This document shows, one piece after another, positions 12,401 to 25,398 of a stretch of 64,000 bases of DNA. Position numbers and translations under genes: made by a program. The DNA comes from Cephalotus follicularis (Eukaryota > Streptophyta > Magnoliopsida > Oxalidales > Cephalotaceae). The stretch spans positions 25,156 to 89,155 of the forward strand of contig BDDD01006670.1 in the NCBI GenBank assembly GCA_001972305.1, in the 5' to 3' direction. Each line of letters starts with the position of its first letter. The first letter of the stretch is position 1. Below the pieces are notes generated by a model. That model saw only the letters and a list, made by a program, of their open reading frames with translations. It was not told where the DNA came from and ran no database searches.

Positions 12401-12570
12401 ATCGTGTCCTCACGAACACGAAAAGCACATTTAAACAAATGGTAGCTCCCTTCACTTAATTCAGTGTGCTTACCTTTATACCCTAATAAAAAGGTTGTTC
12501 CATATATATATTTCATATGACGGTATACAATAGAACCTTCTCCTACATGTAAACCAATTACCAACTCTCT
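9481..12570. other. AT-rich intergenic DNA upstream of the first GH32 gene
   Basis: About 3.1 kb with many homopolymer A/T runs and no reading frame with recognisable similarity. No complete repeat could be delimited. The distal part presumably holds regulatory sequence for the gene starting at 12637, but no element other than the TATA box is clear. Confidence 0.5.
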
Positions 12571-12578
12571 TATAAATA
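12571..12578 (+). promoter_or_regulatory. TATA box of GH32 gene 1
   Basis: TATAAATA, 66 bp upstream of the chosen ATG at 12637, with an ACCAATTA (CCAAT-like) motif about 20 bp further upstream. The spacing would put transcription start near 12600. Confidence 0.6.
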
Positions 12579-12636
12579 CCTTCGCATATATAGAATAATA
12601 GTAGTCTTAGTTTCTCACTTGAAATCAGGACCTGCC

Positions 12637-15600
12637 ATGGCAATCTCTTGGCTTAATCTCTTCTTCTTCTTAGTTTATCTCTTGCTTGACCATGGTGTTA
12701 CTAAGATTCAAGCCTCGCACCATGAATACAAAAACCTCCAAAGTTTGGAAACTACTACGTCTACGAAGGAACCTTATAGAACTGGCTACCATTTTCAGCC
12801 ACCAAAGAATTGGATTAATGGTAGATATTATCTTCTTTACTTTTTTTTATCAAAGATAATGGTTTTTTGTTTTATCTTAGCTTTTCTTTTTTAATACATC
12901 TTAACTTGGTGTTATTTCATCTCGTATATTTTTCATTTACACATTTTGATGGGGGCATGGACAAATGGGTGTGTTTGATTTGCAGATCCTAATGGTTAGT
13001 CCTCTCTCGATCTCCTTGTTCTAGTTGCTTTTTTTTTAATGGGGTACTTCTTCTAGCTGTTACAAGTTATGCATTTTATTTCCTTTTCTAAAGTTATAAT
13101 TAAGGTAATGGTTATTTTTAATAACATGATCCAATCCGTATTGCAGCCCCAATGATCTACAAGGGAATTTACCATCTGTTCTACCAATATAATCCAAAGG
13201 GTGTAGTGTGGGGTAACATTGTGTGGGCCCACTCAACATCAACTGATCTTGTCAATTGGACCCCACATGATCCTGCCATATACCCATCGCAACCATCTGA
13301 TATCAACGGTTGCTGGTCAGGTTCAGCCACGATCCTCCCTAGCGGTAAACCGGTAATCCTCTACACGGGAATCGACCCAAGCAGTAACCAAGTCCAAAAC
13401 TTGGCCATGCCCAAAAATTTATCAGACCCATATCTTAGAGAATGGGTTAAGTCACCAAAAAATCCAGTAATGGCACCAAATGCCAAGAACCAAATAAATG
13501 CAAGCTCCTTTAGAGACCCAACAACTGCTTGGTTAGGCCACGATAGGAAATGGAGAGTGACCATTGGTAGCAAAGTCAATCGAAAAGGATTAGCATATCT
13601 GTTTACAAGCAAAGATTTTGTTCATTGGACTCAATCAAGACACCTACTACATTCAGCTAATGACACAGGAATGTGGGAGTGCGTTGATTTGTATCCTGTT
13701 GATTATGACAGCAAAATTGGCATTGATACATCAGTGAACGGACCAAATATTAAACATGTGTTAAAGATCAGCTTAGATGACACCAGACATGACATTTACA
13801 CTATTGGGACGTATAACCCTGACAAAGATATTTATATTCCTGATGAAGGATCTGTCGAAGGTGATTCAGGATTAAGATATGATTATGGGAAGTTTTATGC
13901 TTCTAAAACATTTTTTGATAGCGAAACAAAGAGGAGGATATTGTGGGGTTGGATTAACGAATCATCAACTGTTGAAGATGATATTAAGAAGGGTTGGTCT
14001 GGAATTCAGGTAATTTCATTAATTAAAATTTATTAACTCTCTTACTCAAAGAAATAAAAAAGGTTTATGCTTCACATAAATGTATTTTAATGCAACCAGT
14101 TGATAGAGATGTCAATTTATTATTTAAAAATCCGAGGGAATAGTTTCCTTTAAAAAAAACTCTTGTATTGAAATTTTTTGCAGGCAATTCCAAGAGTTAT
14201 TTGGCTTAATAAATCTAGAAAACAGTTGATTCAGTGGCCAATTACTGAAATAGAAAAGCTACGCACAAAACAAGTGAAGATACCTAGCAAATTGCTTGAG
14301 GGAGGTTCTAGACTTGAAGTCCCTGGTGCCAATGGTGCACAGGTCAGTGAGTTTTTGGTCATTTTCAAGAAGTAGGCTTTGGCCACCTGTAACCATTTAA
14401 GTAATTTTGAGCACTTCTTAAATCTAAATTATCAAATACTCCTAGAACCACTTTTTCTTTGCCCTTTTTATCTTACAGGCAGATGTAGAGGTTACTTTCA
14501 AAATAACCGAATTTGAGAAGGCAGAAGTGCTAGACCCTAGTTGGACCAACCCACGATTATTATGTAGCCAAAAGGGTGCATCAGTGAGAGGTAGTTTAGG
14601 TCCATTTGGGTTGCTAGTTTTGGCATCTAAGGACTTGCAAGAATACACAGCCGTGTTCTTTAGAATATTCAAAGGCCATGATAAACATGTGGTGCTTATG
14701 TGCAGTGACCAAAGCAGGTTCTCTTTTTCTCTCCCCCTCAATCGATTTCTAAACGTATTTTCCAAATTTTGAACTCTTTTAATTTTGCTTTCTTTCAATT
14801 GTAATGACAGGTCTTCCCTAAATTTGGATAACGATATGACCACTTATGGGGCTTTTTTGGATGTAGATCCTCTCCATAAGATCTCACTAAGATCCTTGGT
14901 AAGTTGACAAAATCATATAGTACAAAAAAAAAAATTATAGTATGCTATGAATTGTAATCTATTTTTGAAGGTCAAAAGTCAACCTTAACGAAGTCTGTCA
15001 TAAACATTTTCTGGGAAACTTACAAGAAATGCAGCTGGCAGCCATAACTGGCCAGCAGACGGAATTGAATATTTTTATAATAACATACATAGTACAACAA
15101 CAACTAGTCTATCCCCAAATGAATACCCTTGAAAATTATAAATTACTACAGGATTGTAAATGATAATCTAAATCTTCATGACAATGTCTATTGCTTTGGA
15201 TTAAGAGCCACCTATTGACTGTTTTGTATTTTAAAAAAGTATTGCGTAAGTTTTGATTGGCTTTCTCCGAAATATATAGGTTAAGTCCGTCCAAACTTGT
15301 TTATTAGTATTAATAAGAATTAATCCAAATTATAAATAAATACAATATTATTTAACAAATCAAGCTTTATGCTAACATTTTTATTAATATTTTCATACAA
15401 ATTTACGTGATTCTACACATGAATGATATTTAAAGAGTAAAATACATTATTTAGTTTCATTGTTTTTCATAAATGAATAAATATATAACATATGTAATAT
15501 CAGATGTATTAACACAAAAAAAAAAATTATATATTAATAAGTCTAGTATTATTGTTTTAAAAATATAATAACATAAAATACTCAGCATCTTCTTGTATAT

Positions 15601-16198
15601 ATTTTCAATACACAAACATTTCTTCCTTCTTGTACTTCACATACCAAAAAGAAAAAAAGTGAAAGATGTATTGAATATTTAATGTTACAGCATTAAAATA
15701 TTTTTCATAATTCTCTACAATCAAACAATTCTCTTCATTTTCCAATCTGTTACTGCCCATTTTCTCTTAGCTTTCACATGTTTGAAACTGTTGCATATAA
15801 CATTGTATGAAAATTTAGTATAAGGTAGTCTAGTGCTAAACGTCATCTAGTCACTATCCATATCACAGTGACATCTTCACCGACCCTAACGTTTAGACAT
15901 ATGAAAAAAATTTCAAGTCATTACATGGATACATTCTCCCATACATATACAATAGGCATTTATGCAACGTAGCTGTTCCTATACTAGCTAGGCTAATGTT
16001 TGACCCTTCCTTTCACAGATTGATCACTCTATAGTGGAGAGCTTTGGTGGAGAAGGCAAAACGTGTATCACCGCAAGAGTTTATCCAACTCTTGCCATTG
16101 ATGATGGTGCTCACTTGTATGCCTTTAACAATGGGACTGAAAATGTAAAGATCACCGGGTTAAAAGCTTGGACCATGAAGACGGCTCGAATCAATTGA
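12637..16198 (+). CDS. GH32 beta-fructosidase, fructan exohydrolase-like (cell-wall invertase family), intact
   Basis: Seven exons: 12637-12820, 12986-12994 (a 9-bp mini-exon), 13147-14009, 14184-14342, 14479-14717, 14811-14898, 16019-16198. All have GT..AG borders and phases close, giving 573 aa. The start is the ATG in CCATGG, followed by a hydrophobic signal peptide (about residues 1-30). Motifs in order: NDPNA with the nucleophile Asp, completed by the mini-exon; WSGS; FRDP with the stabilising Asp; WECVD with the acid/base Glu; then the C-terminal beta-sandwich. N-glycosylation sites include NASS and NDT. Family members hydrolyse terminal fructose from sucrose or fructans. Codon 13815-13817 gives Asn in TYNPDKD, where true cell-wall invertases have Asp (Asp239 of Arabidopsis cwINV1). 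That change is known to favour fructan exohydrolase over invertase activity. WECVD rather than WECPD is more usual in vacuolar invertases. Linkage preference cannot be predicted. Confidence 0.9.
12986..12994 (+). other. 9-bp mini-exon encoding the DPN of the active site
   Basis: ATCCTAATG between a TTTGCAG acceptor and a GTTAGT donor. With the last base of exon 1 and the first bases of exon 3 it encodes Asp-Pro-Asn-Ala. It supplies the catalytic nucleophile, so skipping it would inactivate the enzyme. Such a mini-exon is a known conserved feature of plant invertase genes. The same exon is at 32354-32362 in gene 2. Confidence 0.9.
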
Positions 16199-17955
16199 TA
16201 CCCTAGAGGCTAGCTTGCAGCTTGCATTGCATGGATGTATTCATTGCTACTTTGGCATTAAAGATAATATTGACCAAAGATTTTTATGAAGTAATATATC
16301 AACCACGCAGAGTGAACCATATCACCAATCATTTCTTCAATAAAATGGGGCCACACCTATCTTTGAGGGGGACCTGGGACGCCTCTAAGGCACGTGTCAT
16401 TGTCTGTAGGAATCTATGATTTTTATTCGGTGGGGCATATAAATAAGTACGTATGTAATCATATAGTATTAATTTAATTATAAAAATTAATTCAATCTTA
16501 TATTATAAATTATTTATCTTAACAATATTTTCTTCTCGAAATAGTACACTTTAACAAAAAATAAAAATAAATCCCTTCAAAATACATAATAAGTGATTTA
16601 TTTGATATTTTTGAAGTTTGTTATTTTGCTAGGAAATTATTGTTATCATTTATAGAAATAATTGTAAAGAATAATTTGTTTAGTTATGTGTCGTGTTTTC
16701 CTTCTCTTATTTTTTCTTAATCTCTCATCTTCTCTCCATTTCAACCCCCCCTATGCAACTTCCACAAAAGCACCGATACTTAATTCCAGCATACAATAAT
16801 ACATAATTCCTGCAAATATAAATTCGAATTAGAACCGACTTTTCTAAAAGCTGCAAGTAGACAATTTTTCCAAGAGGTGCGGTCAGTGATGATATTATCA
16901 TCGGAAAGCTCAATAACATTGCAACTGCTGCGATATCATATGAAACTCACAGTAGAATTCGTGAATGGTTTCCTAGATCTGACCTGGTGGTGGCCTCTGT
17001 GTTATGTGGGTTTCTTTGATCTCCATAGTTTTGGAGGTGTTTAGGTGTTGGATTGGGTGGAGGTTTGTGGGTTGGAGATTACTTACAGGTTGGTTTGTAG
17101 GTGTTGTCGGCGTGGGGCTGCTGACAGTGGCTTGTGAGGAAGTTTGGTGTTGTTTTTATTTTCTATTTTTTTGATGTGTAGCTAGGTAAAGCGTACCAAT
17201 AACTAAATAAACGGTGGATAGTCATGTTTATTGGAATTCTTTGAAGGTTGTCATACATCCCAAACACTTGAGGGGGAGCAAGATCTTGTGAGATCGGTGT
17301 GAGAGATTAGTAGGGTGGGGTTTGTTATATTGCCACTACATGCTCGTTAAAATGCCTCCAAGAAAAACAAGTGCAAGAGAATTATTTTTTCCTTACTTGC
17401 AAATTATCCATTGATTACCTGACATTATTTTTTTAGTTTGATAGAAGATTGTAATTCTCTTCAATTTGTTTTTTAAGTCAAACTTAATGCAAGATTCAGT
17501 GTGCAGATCTGAAAAAAATTGTTTGAGGTTATAATACTTTATCCCTTATTTAAAACATGAATAAAATGACGAAGATAAGGGTATTTATTGTATTTAACTT
17601 AAATTTATTGACGTGATACCTGTGTAGATCTTAACCAAACAAAAAATAAAGAAAGGGAAATGTTAAACGGATTGAAACTTTAGGGAGTTTTTTTTATAAT
17701 ATTTAAAAATAAAGAGACTAAAATATTAATAGTTTTAAATCTCATGAAAACTTTTGTAATTTACAATATATATATATTAATAAAAATAAAAATAAATTTT
17801 TTTTTTATAAATGTTCTCTATAAGTCTTTGTTGTTAATGATATTGAATATATCTTTTTGAATATATGTGATTAAGTAATAATTTTTTAATTTATATGTGT
17901 GTTATTATACTTGTTAACATTTAATTGGAGCATTTTAAAATTTAGTGGAAGATAA
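16199..17955. other. 3' flank of GH32 gene 1 and AT-rich spacer
   Basis: The first about 200 bp (16250-16395) resemble stretches after gene 2 (35410-35530) and at 28725-28895, so they are duplicated 3' flanking DNA of the cluster. About 16930-17340 is G/T-rich and resembles a degraded repeat without clear ends. No convincing gene is present. Confidence 0.5.
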
Positions 17956-19512
17956 TGTTGAAACTTTATGCCGATTCATATAATAAAATATCTAGATGCA
18001 TAACCCTAATATATATATTGTGTTATCATCTCATGATTATCAAGCCATATTATTCGATTCCATGATCTCCTTCATTTGTGTCTTCTTGCTTTCAAAAGCG
18101 CCGGTTCTTGTTATTTGTTCGTGTAGAGAAAGAGAGAGTTGGCTAGGGTTAGAAGAAGAGAAAAATCCAATTTCTAATTAAATTGCCGATTGATATTAGA
18201 CAATCTATTAGTCTCCTTATATAGCCACCCTTCTTCATTAAAAAGGAATCACTTTCCTTTTAAACCTCTTTCTTTCTTTAATATAATTAATCTCATTAAT
18301 TATATATATATATATATTTAATCTCATTAAATATAATTAAAAAATAATATCCCAATTATTTTTCTCTCATTACGTGTTAGAAATATTAGTCCGTATTGTG
18401 TGTGACCCTATGTGTTCACTATTACGTTGGCCGTAGGATTAATATTGTGACGCTCACAATTATCCAATTAAATATTTATTATCACATAAAAAAATATTCT
18501 CTTGGACATATTGAATTAAAACTCTTTTAATTCTTTTCTTTCAAAATTAATTTATCAATTTAATCTCGGGCATCCTACTGATCGACATCGACATCTAACA
18601 ATGCATAACGACCCCCAGGTAATATGAATAATTTGTGAACCACTATTTACAGGTACAAGCACGTATAGTCACTCCATTGACAGTGGTCTAATTAAATCTA
18701 GGGTACGGATTATGTCATACCCCAATAATTTAATCTTTAAAATCGTGACTATTTTTCATTAGCCTAAATAATATTAGAGGTGCCCCTCTAATATTCAACC
18801 AATGATATCACACTCTTGATATCGTGACTAGCCTGGTCAGGCGCTTAATCGCTAACGAAAATCATCCTGAGCATGATCTTCTTTTACTAGAAGTAATGGA
18901 TTCATTGTTGACAGTTCACATGCCTCCATACATAAGCGTTCTATGTCCAACTAATACTTGTATACACTTCATAGAATATGTATTTAAGCATCATTAAAAC
19001 ACAGCACCCTATGCACAAGACATCCAATGACGGCTCATGTTCAAGGACCACATGCACTGCTGTAAAACTAGAATTTTGTTTGACATGTAAGTAAAACTCC
19101 ATACAGATATTCTATCAACAGTCACATTCAGTGAACTCGTTAAACGAGCACCCACGTAGTTGTCATAGCATCATCCATGCGAGTGAGTGTGAGATCAGTC
19201 ACCCTCTGCTTACTGATCTAACAGTACGGGCTAGTCTATCCGGATTGAATATGCCTGAGTATCAATCCTATGATCAGGAAGATTCGAAATAAAGTATACT
19301 GATATTCCAATTCTCACATCATGATCTCATCATGAACTTGGTTCTCTAACTTTATTCCAGGACTTTCATTTACAATTAATTAAGTATGTATTAATGAAAT
19401 GAACTCATAGCCATTGATAAAACATAAACATCTTTATTGAATTTATAAATCGTTTACACAAGATATAGTAAATACAAGCTCAACACTGGCTCGCAACACT
19501 TTATCTCTAACA
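17956..19512 (-). mobile_element. Solo LTR, Copia Angela-like family, with GATAA duplication
   Basis: The 1557-bp unit starts TGTTGAAAC and ends TCTCTAACA on the + strand. It is flanked by GATAA on both sides (17951-17955 and 19513-19517), a perfect 5-bp target duplication. Internally the reverse complement carries a GTGGGTGCTCGTT...GAGTTCACTGAA block, related to the + strand element at 20540-22275 and to the large-LTR Copia (Angela-type) group. No internal domain remains, so it is a solo LTR left by LTR-LTR recombination. Confidence 0.8.
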
Positions 19513-19589
19513 GATAAGCACTAAAATTATTTAGATATTATATATAAGCTTTAAAAAGATTAAAAGTTGAGTGGAGGCAACTGCCCTCA

Positions 19590-20181
19590 CTGGTGAGACG
19601 TCAAATCTACCCTTATCGTATGGTGAAAACACTTTTTTTATTCTTTGTTTTTATGTGTTTTGTTCGATATGTTGTTGTGGTTTTTATTTTGTTCTAATTT
19701 TTGCTAGGTTCGGTAGATCTGATGATTTATAGATCATATATAAGAGTGTTTGTCTCATATCTAGTCATTTTGGGTCTAGATCTGGTTTCTTTATGCATCT
19801 CATACAGATTGTATTTTCTTTGGATTTCGAAGCTTCAACCTGCCTCACCAACTTAATCTAGACTCCTCAAAAAGATGCGACTAGTATGGGGTTTGCAGTA
19901 GATCGCCACTTGTTAACCGAGATCTTTGGGATCAAATTTGGTCAACGAGGACGTCATTTCAGACAACAAGGTTATCTCCAGACGGGACGGTCTGGTCTTC
20001 ATCAATTGTAGTCTCTCGTATGGTACAATATTGAATGTGTTTGTTTTGTCTTGCTTCATGCAAGTCGTATTTGCATTGTCTGAGTTGTCTGTGTAATGAT
20101 TTGTCCGTTTAAATTGTCTATTGGCTAGTCCAATTTAATGCTTAATGAAACACATCTCTTTCTTCAAAAAAAAAAAAAAAC
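19590..20181 (+). mobile_element. Possible 5'-truncated LINE 3' end with poly(A)
   Basis: A T/G-rich untranslated-looking stretch ends in TTAATGAAACACATCTCTTT followed by TTCTTC and a run of about 15 A. This is the usual form of a plant L1-type 3' UTR and tail. The 5' limit is unknown, and no reverse transcriptase frame or target duplication was found. A degraded unit of another repeat follows (20183-20457), with repeated GGTCTGAT words. Confidence 0.4.
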
Positions 20182-20539
20182 AATAATAAGATTATATAAT
20201 TGTCATATTATAAACTTAATAATCTAACCGATAGGTTAATGGACCATGCGGTAAATTAAATAAAAAATTTAAAAACCATGAATTGGTCTGATTGGTCTGA
20301 TCCAGATTTGATTAACCAGGTCACACCTGTTTTCACATTTTGAGACCGATCTGATGATTGATCCAAAAAGTTCGCAAGCCAGTCCATCGGATCATCAGTT
20401 AGACCGACAAATTCGGTCCAAGTTTAAAATTATTGTTTTCTGTAATATAGTAGTATTTGTTAATGTATATTGATATTATACTTAGTATTTCTAGTATAAT
20501 TAGTTTTCCTATTATACTGAGTTTTCTTATTGTACATAG

Positions 20540-22275
20540 TGTTGGAGATATGCCCTATAAGCCAATTGCGTTTACCGTAAATTGCATATTCTTAACAACA
20601 ACCTTATTCAATCTCTAATACTTAACTGGCAAACGATTCATCTATATACATTAATGTATTGATGAATGTCTGTAGAATAGAGATAAAGGACTAAGACCAT
20701 TGATGAGGTCATTGGGGTGAGACTTAGAATCTCGATAAGCTCTATTCTTAAATATTCGCAGTCGTAGGATTACTAATCATGGACGTCAGTAACCCGGATA
20801 GACTGTCACATGTTTATAATCCCGCTGCAGACAAGTGTAGAATCCGTTGTGATAAGTATGTGGGTGCTTGTTGAATATGAGTTCACCGAATAGTGGCTTG
20901 CAAGAAGAATGCCTGTATGAAGCTTTACTCACTTGTCAAACAGGAGTTCTCATGTTACAGCAGTGCAGGTGGTCCTTAGACCTGAGCCGTCATATAATGT
21001 CTTGTGTATGATACATCATGCTTTGATGACACTTAAATACGATTCTTAACCACTGAGTGTATACAGGTGTCTATTGGGCATGGTCGTTTAAACATGAAGA
21101 CATATGAGTAGGCAACAAGGAATCTATCAGTCCCGATATAAGGGATTGTATGTTCTATGACATCGCACTTATACTAGCTTAAAATCCTTGCAAGGATCTA
21201 AGCATGTTCGGAAGAGTTTCCGACATGCGAGTAAAGCTATTTATATAAGTTGCGATATGCATACAATTAAATTGTTAAGATTTGATAAATTCCATGCCCT
21301 ACATTTAATCGAAACATAGAATGATAGAAGGATTATACCTGCATGGAAACTGTAATAAAATAGTTTAATGGATTTAATAAATATAATATGTGATATCATA
21401 AATATTAAATCCATCGTATTCGGGATTAATCGTAACATGCGATGTTAACTTTTATCCGTAAATATAAGATATTTACTTTTATCCGTAGAAACCCATAAAC
21501 ATGATAAACTCTCATATAAAGATTGATTCATCTTGTATAAGGGATAAAATTGAAAGTGTTTCAATTTACAAATTAGTTAGAAGAGTTCCAATTCGATTGC
21601 ATAAGTTCAATCGATAATCGTAAATCTACAATTTTGCCCCTACGCCCGGTATACCACATGAACTATCAGAGTCATGCACTATAAGCTTTGGGACAACATC
21701 ATTTTTATGAGAGTCTTAATTGAAGGATAATTCGTATAATTAAGTGAGGGCTTGATTAAATACGAAAATCCGGTAAGTTAGACTTACAGGAAATTGCATC
21801 GATATTACTAAGAGTTAGTATAAAAGGCATTTTGCTTTGACCAAACACAACATTCCAATCTCAAGCTCTCCTAACTTTTTTCCCTAAGGGAAAAAGAGAG
21901 AGCTTTCCTTTCCCCTTCCATGAACTCCATGGCCGAAACTACAATGGAGGAGAGGAAGAGGTCAAAGCTAGCTGCTCTCTCGGATGGTGTTGGTGATCAC
22001 GGTTGGTATGGCATACTAGAAGGCCATTATCACTCCATGTCAAGAGAATGAGTCATCCTTGCAGCCCATGTGAGTGATTCTATTCCCCCTTTTATGCCAC
22101 TCCAAGTGTTGGTTAAAGTTCAAGGTAACCATAGGTTAGAGATCTTGGAATTGGTTTATGGTCAATCCTTTGCATGTTTGATGCCATGTTTGTGTGTTTA
22201 TTTTCACTACAATTTCTGGTTTGTATGTGCATGATTAAGTGTTAATTTGATGTTTAGATTGACAATAAACCAACA
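20540..22275 (+). mobile_element. Solo LTR, Copia Angela-like family, with CATAG duplication
   Basis: Starts TGTTGGAGATATGCCCTA, the hallmark start of Angela-type Copia LTRs, and ends AACCAACA. The pentamer CATAG lies on both sides (20535-20539 and 22276-22280), and removing the unit restores a continuous small Copia LTR. At 1736 bp it carries no gag or pol, so it is a solo LTR. It is related in places to the minus-strand unit at 17956-19512 but is clearly a different subfamily. Confidence 0.85.
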
Positions 22276-22390
22276 CATAGTATTTCTAACCCTACATAAA
22301 GGGTTCTCTTGTATACTCTTTCAGTTGATAGACATATATAATTCATACAATCATATTCTCTCCAATTTTCTTTTCGTAATATTTGTAACA

Positions 22391-22402
22391 CGGTATCAGA
22401 GT
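22391..22402 (+). other. Primer-binding site of the small Copia element
   Basis: CGGTATCAGAGT directly follows the 5' LTR end. It matches the tRNA-iMet-complementary TGGTATCAGAGC with changes at the first and last positions. Confidence 0.75.
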
Positions 22403-22637
22403 ATGGTTGATGCTAATCTTGAAGGATACTAAACCACCATGGGTAGCACCGTTCTTGCACTTATATTCAGTCATATCTTTTTCGTTCATATGTCAGGTAG
22501 GCCCAATTCTTTTATTTTCATTGTTATCTAACATTTGATGTTGTGTGAGGAACTAATATCCGATTTGTCGTGAGGTCAGGTGTTAAGAATGTGTCATCTC
22601 CTTATTATCGCGTTGCGGCTTCGATTATTGTCGTGAG

Positions 22638-25094
22638 TGTCACGCCCGGACCCAGCCCTACTGGAATCCGTCGTGCCCACTACGAGGCCAAGTCTCCCAT
22701 CAGAGACTCACCTCGTAGGTTCAGCAGAATAGAGATTCAGAAAATACATTTATAACAGAAAATCTCTTCAAAACATAAAGAAAACAGAAAAGTTTCTTGA
22801 AAAACTTGAAAATAATTCTAACTCTTAAAATTTTACGAAAATGGGGCATGTAGTATTCGTTTATAGGACTATGCCCCCTGTAAAGAAAAACACAGTTTTG
22901 TAAAAACACACTCCCGAAGGAGGAAACAGTTTGTAATGGGCTCAGCCCTCAGCAGATCACACTCCCGAAGGAGGAACAGTTTATAAAATGGGCTCAGCCC
23001 TCAGCAGATCGCAATATAAACATAAAACAAGTATAGGTTGGGCTCTGCCTCAACCATTATTATCAAAAACTTAAAACCTGAATAGGGTTCAACCCTTTTT
23101 AAAAACGAAAACAAAACATTTATATAAACATATAAGAAATGCAGAATTAAAAACATTGATGCAGTATGCTATGCATATGTTGACTCTGGTAGCATGCCCT
23201 ATGTGGTCTCACCTCAGCAGACAGACAGACTCCAGCTGACAGAGCTCAACAGACTAACCTGTCAGAACTAAAAACAGAAAACAGAGGAGAGGGTTAGTCC
23301 ATAGGACTAGTGAGATGAAACAAAAAGACTCAGTAGAGTATTTGCATCGCAATATTAAAAAAGTCTATACAGAAACGATATAAAAGTATAAAACAATTGA
23401 AACAGAATAAAAATCCAGAATCTGTTTTATAAACAGATTTATACATCCAAAAACCGATACATAAACAGATTATAAAACAAAAGTTAACAGAATCAGCAGA
23501 AAGTCAGATTCTTTTCTCAAAACAGATTCACTTCCTCAGAATTTCAGATATATGTATAGTATTTAACAAAGTTTAAATAGAATAAACATATAAAGATGCA
23601 ATGGGTCTATTAGGTAAGGTTGACGCTTGGGCCCCGTCGGGCCGAACGTCCAGCAGAACAGAAGGACAATGATACCGTCGTATCAAAGCATCAGAAACAG
23701 AAAGTCTACCGTGTAGACAGTGCCTCTCATGGGCATCAGATATGTATATAATACAATACCGAGATCTCAGAGCATCAAGATATATTTAAACTGATTTCAG
23801 AAACACAGAATACAGAATCTCAGATTTTCTCAAAACAGACTTCAAACAGATTTAAACAGATACAGAGATCGGCAGAGCCGTCACAACAGATTTAAACAGG
23901 TTCAGAAATCATTTTCTTATCAAATACGGATATAATCGAAAATAGCGTCATATTATGACTATCATCTTGCGAGCGTTTGTAAACATTTAAAAAAAAGTTC
24001 CAGATATTAAAACCTAAACAGATTTCAGAATATGAACGAAAACTCAAGTTCATATCAGATACAGAAACAAAATAAGCGAACACGCTACATTCAAAACATT
24101 AAAAGTACTTAAGATAAAAGGGTTAAAGAAAGGCGTTCCACTCACAGTACAGACGAGCGAGTCCCTCGACTGGTCGCCTCCATGGCTGACCTCAAAGGCA
24201 GGATCATCGAAAGTTGATGAAACGGAGCACCGAGTCAGAATCCCGCAGCGGAACTGGATCGGATCACATCACCACAGAGAACGGAGCCGGCCAGCCGCAT
24301 AGGGCGCATCTGGACCGCTGGACGCCGAGGAGCACGGATCTGGGGCGCGTTGGGTCTGGCGCCGCCGCGTTTGGCCGGAACGGCCGCGTTGACCGCAGCT
24401 GCCTTCACCGGCTATCGACGTTCCCGATGTCGTCACGGGTCGAGGCCGGCACCGTTCGAACGGCCGCAACGTCAGGAGTCCGAATATGGGCTCGCCTTGC
24501 CGTGACTACCACCGGAGATGCCGGAACGAAGGAAAACGTGGCCGGGAGAGAGAAGCTCATCGGGCGCTCACGGCGCGGTTGCCGGCGTCGAGGAGGGGTG
24601 CGGTGTGATTGGGAGGTGACAGCGGTCCCGTTGGTACCCTTGCCGGCGTCAGATCGGCACTGACGCCGACAGCAGAAGGCATCGGCAGAGAGAGAGACGG
24701 GAGAGAGGAGAGAGAGAGCGGGAGAGATGGGAGAGAGAGCGGGAGAGATGTGAGAGAGAGGCAAAAATGAGAGAGACTTGGCAGTTTCCCTTATATATAA
24801 CTAAAGCAGATTGATTTTGTCCAGAATTTAACCGATACGGACAAAAATAGGATATTTGGGACATACCACTTGGGCTATTTTTCCGAATCAGCAGTCATTT
24901 CAGAAAAACATTGTTTAATTTACGGAAAGGCAATTTAATTTCTTATGCAGAAAACCATCAGAATAAAATCGTAAAAATTTAAATAATGCCATGATGCATA
25001 TCATGAATGCCAGAAAATAGATTAACAGACAGACAGACAGACAGAAGCCTCGTAGGCTCACAGACACCGACCGTACAAGGACACGGATGTCACA
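22638..25094 (-). mobile_element. Solo Gypsy-type LTR (complete, 2457 bp) with GTGAG duplication
   Basis: On the + strand it runs from TGTCACGCCCGGACCC to CGGATGTCACA. GTGAG is present immediately outside both ends (22633-22637 and 25095-25099). This is the reference copy of the LTR family of the element at 3396-9158 and of the fragment at 1-568. It includes the CT-rich leader and GC-rich block in one piece, without an N. It inserted into the interior of the small Copia element. Confidence 0.9.
24788..24799 (-). promoter_or_regulatory. Probable TATA box of the solo Gypsy LTR
   Basis: The reverse complement reads TATATATAAGGG, followed downstream (lower coordinates) by a long GA/CT-rich stretch (about 24665-24775) and a GC-rich block. 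The arrangement is the same as around 7269 in the LARD 3' LTR. Confidence 0.5.
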
Positions 25095-25215
25095 GTGAGG
25101 GCAATTGTTTATTATTTACGCACATAATGTTTTCTTTCCACCCTGTCTATTAATGTGAGTATTGAGATGACACATATCCCACATTGCTTGAAAATAAAGG
25201 GCACTGACTAAAAAA

Positions 25216-25398
25216 ATGTTTTTGGATTGGACTTTTTGGTTGGACTTTGTTCGTCATCATCTGCAACAACATACTTTTCATATGCTACCTATTACCTCAG
25301 CTTATCAGACTGTTGATATCTTCACAAAAACTCATTATCTATACCAGTTTTGCAGCTTAGTTTTCAAACTCAATTTGGGTTATACTTTTTCATCTTAA
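25216..25398 (+). pseudogene. C-terminal remnant of Copia RNase H / pol
   Basis: The frame ends with LPITSAYQTVDIFTK followed by a KL.LGYTF-like tail and a stop just before the polypurine tract. This is the normal C-terminus of plant Copia polyproteins, where DIFTK is conserved after RNase H. Only about 40 residues are convincing. Everything upstream (gag, protease, integrase, most of RT) is gone. Confidence 0.7.

Noticed and set aside
12619-12636. Upstream in-frame TTG start for GH32 gene 1
   Set aside because: Plant translation would use the ATG at 12637 in a CCATGG context. The aligned gene 2 begins at the equivalent ATG, and the extra residues would precede the signal peptide.
19590-20181. 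Possible complete LINE
   Set aside because: Only a 3' UTR-like region with poly(A) is visible; no reverse transcriptase or endonuclease frame, so it is listed only as a possible truncated 3' end.
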